From: an uncultured Maritalea sp.
GTDB lineage: Bacteria; Pseudomonadota; Alphaproteobacteria; Rhizobiales; Devosiaceae
NCBI GenBank assembly: GCA_913055925.1
Contig: CAJXLH010000064.1
Span: 1 to 11,197 of the forward strand
Length of the DNA stretch: 11,197 nt
Reading direction: 5' to 3'
Notes under the pieces: model-generated
Databases searched by the model: none
Seen by the model: the letters and a program-made list of their open reading frames with translations, nothing else
Told to the model about the DNA's origin: nothing
In this document: positions 7,791 to 11,197 of the stretch, piece by piece
Position numbering within the stretch: position 1 is the stretch's first letter
Layout of the letters: the number at the start of each line of letters is the position of its first letter
Position numbers and translations under genes: made by a program

Positions 7791-7864
7791 TAGTGATCTT
7801 CATCGGCCTCGCCATCAATGTCTTTGGCGGGCGCTTTTCACGTTGGAAAACCCTGCGGTCCTAG
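7782..7864 (+). pseudogene. Out-of-frame last helix and C-terminus of the EamA transporter
   Basis: From 7784 the frame reads GGLVIFIGLAINVFGGRF, then SRWKTLRS, and stops at TAG 7862-7864. This is a typical final EamA helix with a basic cytoplasmic tail. It sits in the -1 frame relative to the upstream ORF. Adding one base before position 7784 (within or next to the TAG at 7779) would join the two parts into LGESPP-x-VGGLVIF and give an intact protein of about 290 aa. The restored stop shares the CTAG palindrome with the stop of the convergent AHSA1 gene, which supports this being the ancestral end. No -1 slippery heptamer precedes the stop. Confidence 0.8.
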
Positions 7865-8310
7865 GCAGCACGTTTTTCAAACGTCCCCATAATGTCGGGC
7901 CAACCCGTTGCAGCAGCCAAGCTGGCGCGAACGTCGTTCGCCGCATCACCATATCGCTCAAGTTTTGAATGCTCTAGGCGGACAAGCGTGCCCGCACCTT
8001 CTGGCTCAAAAGTCACCAACACTTCGGTGTAGTTTTCAGGATCAAACTCCCACTTCGCGTCGAGGTGCCATGCCAATAGAAGGGATTTTCCCGTTTCGAA
8101 TTCGAGCACCCGCCCCCAATCGCATTCTGTTGACCCACAAACTTCGTAAAAGCGCCCATCCTTTTTTAATTCGATAATGAGGTCCGTACGCGGCTCCTCA
8201 CCAATCGAATGCCCCATGGGCCAAAAGGAATGAATTTCTTCTACAAAGAACCGAAATGCATCCTCAGGCGACTTTTTTGTTCGGTTTTCAACCACTACAG
8301 GTTCAATCAT
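7861..8310 (-). CDS. SRPBCC (AHSA1-type) domain protein
   Basis: A 149-aa protein of the SRPBCC/START-like fold, AHSA1 (Aha1 C-terminal-like) group, which forms a hydrophobic ligand cavity. Family-like features are the opening VVVENRTKKSPEDAFRFF, the central strand DWGRVLEFETGKSLLLAWHL, the strand TEVLVTFEPEGAGTLVRLEHSKLE, and the end GW-DIMGTFEKR in the long C-terminal helix. There is no signal peptide. The frame is open to 8346, but the ATG at 8310 is chosen because AGGAGG lies 9 nt upstream and the family N-terminus begins there. It overlaps the arsR end by 8 bases. ArsR-AHSA1 pairs are very common in bacteria, and the AHSA1 partner is usually assumed to bind a small molecule tied to the regulator's response; the ligand is unknown. 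Its stop shares the CTAG palindrome with the ancestral end of the EamA gene. Confidence 0.9.
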   Translation of the reverse strand: MIEPVVVENRTKKSPEDAFRFFVEEIHSFWPMGHSIGEEPRTDLIIELKKDGRFYEVCGSTECDWGRVLEFETGKSLLLAWHLDAKWEFDPENYTEVLVTFEPEGAGTLVRLEHSKLERYGDAANDVRASLAAATGWPDIMGTFEKRAA

Positions 8311-8641
8311 TCTTGTTCTCCTCCTCTTCATCGGCAGCAATGGCAAAACTCTCTAGCGCCTCGCTCCAATATTCATCTAACCAGCGGCGCAACGATGCTA
8401 ACCCAGCAGGCTGTGCCCGGTAGAAACGTTGCCTACCCTTAAGCACCACGCTGACCAGTTTGGCGTCATGCAACACCTTCAAATGCTGGGAGACAGCGGG
8501 TCTTGAAACGGGCAACTGATCCGCAATTGCTTGCACACTTTTGCCCTTCCCAGCCGCCAACTGAAACACGGCACGGCGCGTCGGGTCGGCCAACGCCACC
8601 CACTTTTGGTCAAACTCTGGATCTGATTTTATGTAAGTCAT
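8303..8641 (-). CDS. ArsR-family winged-helix transcriptional regulator
   Basis: A 112-aa repressor-type protein with the ArsR winged helix-turn-helix over residues about 12-90. It opens with DPTRRAVFQLAAGKGKSVQAIADQL, has a recognition helix around SRPAVSQHLKVL (46-57), then the wing KLVSVVLKGRQRFYR, followed by LRRWLDEYW. It contains no cysteine, so the CxC-type metal or arsenic site of classical ArsR/SmtB sensors is absent; it belongs with the regulators paired with AHSA1 proteins. The acidic tail DEEEENKND also encodes the ribosome site of the next gene. The start ATG at 8641 has no Shine-Dalgarno sequence, and the likely promoter places transcription start at or next to the ATG, so the mRNA may be leaderless. 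The operator-like array at 8634-8673 overlaps the start, pointing to autorepression. Confidence 0.93.
   Translation of the reverse strand: MTYIKSDPEFDQKWVALADPTRRAVFQLAAGKGKSVQAIADQLPVSRPAVSQHLKVLHDAKLVSVVLKGRQRFYRAQPAGLASLRRWLDEYWSEALESFAIAADEEEENKND
8320..8325 (-). promoter_or_regulatory. Strong Shine-Dalgarno site of the AHSA1 gene inside arsR
   Basis: On the minus strand AGGAGG stands 9 nt before the ATG at 8310. It lies within the glutamate codons (GAA GAG GAG GAG) of the acidic ArsR tail. It decides the AHSA1 start over the upstream alternatives, and with the 8-base overlap suggests coupled translation. Confidence 0.75.
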
Positions 8642-8673
8642 AACTTACCGTAAGTGATCACTTACTGATAAGT
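8634..8673. promoter_or_regulatory. Probable ArsR operator: five alternating TAAGT/ACTTA half-sites
   Basis: Half-sites read TAAGT 8634-8638, ACTTA 8643-8647, TAAGT 8651-8655, ACTTA 8660-8664 and TAAGT 8669-8673. They alternate in orientation with start-to-start steps of 9, 8, 9 and 9 bp. They include the perfect 14-bp palindrome TAAGTGATCACTTA (8651-8664) and the dyad ACTTACCGTAAGT (8643-8655). The array covers the arsR start codon and the predicted -10 and -35 elements, where binding would block transcription. Binding by this ArsR is inferred, not shown. Confidence 0.72.
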
Positions 8674-8676
8674 CAA
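8647..8676 (-). promoter_or_regulatory. Predicted arsR promoter
   Basis: On the minus strand TTGACT (8676-8671) is a good -35. At an 18-nt spacing lies TACGGT (8652-8647) as a weak -10; 17 nt gives TTACGG. Either places the transcription start at about 8640, at the A of the arsR ATG. The -35 is convincing, the -10 much less so. Confidence 0.45.
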
Positions 8677-8707
8677 GAACTTTTTCTTGCATCGCAATTA
8701 AGAATTG
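8674..8707. promoter_or_regulatory. Two inverted repeats before the hydrolase gene
   Basis: CAAGAA-CTTT-TTCTTG (8674-8689) and CAATT-AAG-AATTG (8695-8707) are exact short inverted repeats between the ArsR array and the hydrolase start. They could be protein-binding sites or part of the 5' leader. No clear plus-strand -35/-10 pair was found here. Both are AT-rich and short, so chance is a real possibility. Confidence 0.3.
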
Positions 8708-8721
8708 TGCACCAAGATGTT

Positions 8722-9270
8722 ATGAAGATTTCCGAAGCAGATATTTTGGTCATACCCGGCTTTCAAGGCTCACCTGAAGGCCATTGGCAGCATGGTTGGG
8801 CGCAAAAAATGCCTACTGCTCGAATGGTAAAACAGAATGATTGGGACAAACCCGTTCTTGATGAATGGGTAAATGCAGTCCACCAGCAAATTCTGTTGTC
8901 GACGCGGCCAGTCGTCTTGGTCGGCCACTCGCTGGGTGTCACCACTATCGCGCACGTGGCGCAGAAATTGACAGATACCAAAGTGATTGGTGGCTTTCTG
9001 GTCGTGCCACCGGACTTGGAACAAGATAACCAGCCGGACGAAGTCAAATCCTTTGCACCAACGCCAATGGATCCGCTTCCGTTTCCTTCTACCTACATTG
9101 CGTCATCAAACGACCCGTTCTGCTCCATTGAAGCAGCGGCAGCCATGGCCAGCGCCTGGGGATCAGCGTTTAACAATGCGGGCGAACTTGGCCACGTCAA
9201 TCGAACATCAGGCTTTGGGGCGTGGCCCGAGGGCCTAATGGCATTCGCCAACCTAATGAAACGCCTCTAA
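8722..9270 (+). CDS. RBBP9/YdeN-family alpha/beta hydrolase
   Basis: A small serine hydrolase (182 aa from this start) of the RBBP9/YdeN family (Ser_hydrolase, formerly DUF1234/1749-like). It is cytosolic, with no signal peptide. Numbered from the ATG at 8722, the oxyanion segment is IPGFQGSPEGHWQ (11-23), the nucleophile is Ser70 in GHSLG, the acid is Asp131 in ASSNDPF, and the base is His158 in GELGHVN. The whole triad is in the family order. The substrate is unknown. GTG at 8707 in the same frame would add MHQDV; neither start has a good ribosome site, and I prefer the ATG because KISEADILVIPGFQ fits the family N-terminus. The gene is divergent from arsR across about 80 bp that hold the operator array and two inverted repeats (8674-8689, 8695-8707), so joint regulation is plausible. 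Its TAA overlaps the stop of the convergent MFS gene. Confidence 0.88.
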   Translation: MKISEADILVIPGFQGSPEGHWQHGWAQKMPTARMVKQNDWDKPVLDEWVNAVHQQILLSTRPVVLVGHSLGVTTIAHVAQKLTDTKVIGGFLVVPPDLEQDNQPDEVKSFAPTPMDPLPFPSTYIASSNDPFCSIEAAAAMASAWGSAFNNAGELGHVNRTSGFGAWPEGLMAFANLMKRL

Positions 9271-10658
9271 TTGATTTTGACCGGCCACTCTGTGTGGTGG
9301 CCATCAATCACAAATTTGTGGCTATGGGTCACGGCATCATGCTTGTGCGGATGTTTGTGCGGCTCTGGCCCTTCCCAACCCTCATGTTCATGCTGGTGGT
9401 GGTCACCATGGAAATGCACATGATCATGATAAAGCGCTTCGTGCTGATGCTCGATTTCCTCAGGATCATCCGTTGTCCAGATTTGCTGCGATGCAAACAT
9501 TGCAATCAGCGCCAAAATGCCAAAACTTAAAAACGCGGTCTGGAATCCAAATGCATTCGCCAAATAGCCTGCCAGCGGATAGCACAACAACCAACAAGCA
9601 TGACTAAGCGTAAATTGTGCCGCAAAAAGCTTTGGCAAGTCGACGTCTCTCGCCGAGCGCCGCAAAACCCGCCCTGCTGGCGTTTGCACTAAAGAGTAGC
9701 CAATCCCCATTGCGAACCAAACCGCCAAGAGGATTTCAAACTGCCCGACATATGCACCCAAAAGCAGCGTTATGCCTAAAAGCCAACCGCCCCGCCGCAT
9801 AATGGCCTGATCGCCCAATCTGGCGACCAGTCGCGGTATCATAAGCGCAGCAATTAGTGATCCCGCACCAAAAGCCCCCATCGCAACGGCGACCATGGTT
9901 TCATCGCCGCCAAATTGAGCCCGCACCAAAACAACTGTGTTGACGATCACCATCGCGCCAGCCGCAGCAACGGCCAAAAACATCGCCAACATGCCGACAA
10001 GTCTTGGAGTTTTTCGATAAATCTGAAAGCCGTGGGCAATTCTTTCGCGTGCAGAAAGCTGAACCGTATCATCGATTTTGGCAGCAGGAATAATCGCTAT
10101 GGCGACCAACGCAGCCGACACAATAAATGCGACGGCGTTGAAAACAAAGAACACATCAAACGAAACATAAAGAAGCAACGCAGCAGCGATGGTTGGGCTC
10201 AAGAGGTTTTCGAGATCATAGGCCAATCGCGCAAAACTAAGTGCTTTTGTGTAGTCTTCCTCATCATCAAACAGTTGCGGGATAATCGACTGGAAAACCG
10301 GCGTAAAACCCGCAGAGCAAGAATTGAGCACAAATATCAGCACATAGATCTGCCACTCTGCATTGACGAATGGCAAGCCGAGCACACAGGCCGCCCGCGC
10401 CACATCAAGAGCGATGAGAACAGACTTGCGTTGTTGCGGCAAGATAAGCCCGCCAACTGCTGGCGCGACAAATATGTAAGCGATCATTTTGATGGCCAGT
10501 GCCGTGCCCAAAACGATACCAGCGCGATCTCCCGCTAACTCAAAAGCCAAGAGCGCCAGCGCAATTGTTGTCAGCCCCGTACCGGCAAGCGCAATCAATT
10601 GCGCGCCAAACAGTTTGCGAAAACTCGGATTACTCAGAATTGAACTTTTGTTGTTCAT
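9267..10658 (-). CDS. MFS exporter with histidine-rich C-terminal tail (NreB-like)
   Basis: A 463-aa major facilitator of the MFS_3/EntS-like exporter type, with about 12 membrane segments. Typical early sequence is SNPSFRKLFGAQLIALAGTGL (7-27), then LALDVAR-type helices and a central loop at about 195-215. The last 63 residues (401-463) are cytoplasmic and hold 18 histidines in HDHVHFHGDHHQHEH, PHKHPHKH, THSH and GHH. NreB nickel exporters combine an MFS body with a His-rich C-terminus, so Ni/Co or another divalent metal is the leading substrate guess. No metal regulator gene is adjacent, so this remains inference. The ATG at 10658 is chosen because GAGG lies 5 nt upstream (AAGGAAGAGGGG); 17 extra codons open to 10709 run into non-family sequence. 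It lies 47 bp beyond the terminator of the zeta-subunit gene and overlaps the convergent hydrolase stop by a few bases. Confidence 0.85.
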   Translation of the reverse strand: MNNKSSILSNPSFRKLFGAQLIALAGTGLTTIALALLAFELAGDRAGIVLGTALAIKMIAYIFVAPAVGGLILPQQRKSVLIALDVARAACVLGLPFVNAEWQIYVLIFVLNSCSAGFTPVFQSIIPQLFDDEEDYTKALSFARLAYDLENLLSPTIAAALLLYVSFDVFFVFNAVAFIVSAALVAIAIIPAAKIDDTVQLSARERIAHGFQIYRKTPRLVGMLAMFLAVAAAGAMVIVNTVVLVRAQFGGDETMVAVAMGAFGAGSLIAALMIPRLVARLGDQAIMRRGGWLLGITLLLGAYVGQFEILLAVWFAMGIGYSLVQTPAGRVLRRSARDVDLPKLFAAQFTLSHACWLLCYPLAGYLANAFGFQTAFLSFGILALIAMFASQQIWTTDDPEEIEHQHEALYHDHVHFHGDHHQHEHEGWEGPEPHKHPHKHDAVTHSHKFVIDGHHTEWPVKIN

Positions 10659-10705
10659 GGGCCCCTCTTCCTTACGAGGCAATTCACCACAACTCATTTC
10701 CCAAG

Positions 10706-10740
10706 GCAAAGAAAAACGGCCCCAGAAATCTGAGGCCGTT
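10706..10740 (-). terminator. Rho-independent terminator of the zeta-subunit gene
   Basis: Read on the minus strand, a 7-bp stem AACGGCC/GGCCGTT (10740-10734 with 10721-10715) can extend by three further pairs (CAG/CTG) past one mismatch. It is followed by TTTTTCTTT (10716-10708). It begins 28 nt after the stop of the DUF1476 gene, as expected for its terminator. Confidence 0.88.
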
Positions 10741-10768
10741 CAATCTGTTTTGGAAAACCCAGCGACGC

Positions 10769-11095
10769 TTAGTTTTCTGGCGCAAATTCCGCTGCAACTT
10801 GAGCGTAAAGCTCTTTCATTTTCGCGCGAAGGTCGTCATCAGAAATTGAAACGCCTTTCGCGTCGAAGTCTGCGCGAACTTTACGGAATACGTCTTCATC
10901 GCCCAGCTCTTCAAAATCAGACGCAATCACTTCTTTCGCATATGCGTCTACTTCTGATGCTGCTGTGATGCCCATTTGCTCTGCAGCCCATTGGCCCAAA
11001 AACTTGTTGCGGCGTGCTTCAATTTTGAACTTTGTCGCTTCGTCATGCGCAAACTTTGCTTCAGCTGCCTTTTCGCGATCGTCAAATCCGGACAT
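10769..11095 (-). CDS. F1-ATPase inhibitor zeta subunit (DUF1476)
   Basis: A 108-aa soluble, mainly helical and acidic protein of the DUF1476/ATPase zeta family (PF07345). It inhibits ATP hydrolysis by the F1F0-ATP synthase in alphaproteobacteria, as shown for Paracoccus denitrificans. The N-terminal segment MSGFDDREKAAEAKFAHDEA is the inhibitory region in that family. It is followed by ARRNKFLGQWAAEQMG (27-42) and a four-helix core including EVIASDFEELGDEDVFRKV, ending with LYAQVAAEFAPEN. Length and all landmarks are standard. GGAG lies 8 nt before the ATG. It has its own terminator and a probable promoter upstream, so it appears monocistronic. In Rhizobiales this gene is often near purB/purC; purC may lie beyond the right edge, which is a prediction. 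Confidence 0.95.
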   Translation of the reverse strand: MSGFDDREKAAEAKFAHDEATKFKIEARRNKFLGQWAAEQMGITAASEVDAYAKEVIASDFEELGDEDVFRKVRADFDAKGVSISDDDLRAKMKELYAQVAAEFAPEN

Positions 11096-11144
11096 CTATT
11101 CGTCTCCATTTCAAATCAAAAGAGTGTCTCACTCAGTTACCAAC

Positions 11145-11173
11145 GAGATAGTGCCAATATGTGAATAAATCAA
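11145..11173 (-). promoter_or_regulatory. Candidate promoter of the zeta-subunit gene
   Basis: On the minus strand TTGATT (11173-11168) and TATCTC (11150-11145) are separated by 17 nt, about 50 nt upstream of the start codon. The -35 and spacing are good and the -10 only matches in its first half. Other placements are possible. Confidence 0.3.
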
Positions 11174-11179
11174 CGCAAC

Positions 11180-11196
11180 TTTCGCCAGTTTCGCCA
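11180..11196. repeat. Tandem pair of TTTCGCCA at the right edge
   Basis: TTTCGCCA occurs at 11180-11187 and 11189-11196, a 9-bp period. It lies upstream of the zeta-subunit promoter and the window ends directly after it, so further copies cannot be judged. It may be a regulator site or chance. Confidence 0.35.
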
Positions 11197-11197
11197 A

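Noticed and set aside
7750..7968. Plus-strand ORF of 72 aa across the EamA 3' end
   Set aside because: It is in neither the EamA frame nor the frame of its remnant, and its sequence matches no family; it is a shadow frame.
9271..9307. GGCCAC/GTGGCC hairpin near the hydrolase/MFS junction as a bidirectional terminator
   Set aside because: The stem is only 6 bp with an 8-nt loop and no T-tract, and it lies within the coding tail of the MFS gene.
9222..9530. Plus-strand ORF rich in Met and His (102 aa)
   Set aside because: It is the antisense of the His-rich tail of the MFS exporter: ATG and CAT read back from CAT/CAC/ATG-type codons. It has no ribosome site and no recognisable family.
9915..10538. 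Plus-strand ORF of 207 aa opposite the MFS exporter
   Set aside because: Its composition is rich in Arg, His, Asn and Gln without domain features, and the minus-strand frame is a clear 12-helix transporter.

Overview
The window looks like a chromosomal segment of an alphaproteobacterium, probably of the order Hyphomicrobiales (Rhizobiales), with moderate GC content. The best pointers are a complete gene for the alphaproteobacterial F1-ATPase inhibitor (zeta subunit, DUF1476) and the order map-radC and rpe...purB, which are familiar neighbourhoods in that order. The genus cannot be fixed from the sequence alone. No rRNA, tRNA, CRISPR array, insertion sequence or prophage gene was seen.

Layout. 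(1) 1-1487, plus strand: the 3' part of map (methionine aminopeptidase, cut by the left edge) joined by a TAATG overlap to radC. (2) 1490-3543, minus strand: ccdA (membrane thiol-electron carrier), then a CelD/BcsL-type GNAT acetyltransferase that ends 2 nt from radC. (3) 3544-3748: a 205-bp divergent intergenic region with small dyads. (4) 3749-6920, plus strand: rpe, a YbjJ-like MFS transporter (TTG start) and purB, packed as an operon (11-nt gap, then an ATGA overlap) and closed by a very clear rho-independent terminator at 6950-6974. (5) 6993-10658: an accessory block between two housekeeping genes. It holds an EamA/DMT exporter with a broken 3' end, a convergent ArsR regulator/AHSA1-domain pair, a divergent RBBP9/YdeN-type serine hydrolase, and an MFS exporter with a histidine-rich tail resembling NreB nickel exporters. 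(6) 10706-11095, minus strand: the zeta-subunit gene with its own terminator.

How the parts work together. Regions 1, 4 and 6 are housekeeping: N-terminal Met removal, pentose-phosphate flux, purine synthesis and F1-ATPase control. The accessory block has its own regulation. Between arsR and the hydrolase lie five alternating TAAGT/ACTTA half-sites, 8-9 bp apart, overlapping a TTGACT -35 element and the arsR start codon. This is the expected picture of an autoregulated ArsR operator, and it could also control the divergent hydrolase.

The most notable observations are the apparent one-base deletion in the EamA gene, located in the loop of a perfect 8-bp hairpin; the ArsR operator array with a probably leaderless arsR; the 18-histidine tail on the MFS exporter; and three convergent gene pairs whose stop codons abut or overlap with no terminator between them. 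I do not see a wholly new multi-gene system; most of the window is ordinary alphaproteobacterial chromosome.
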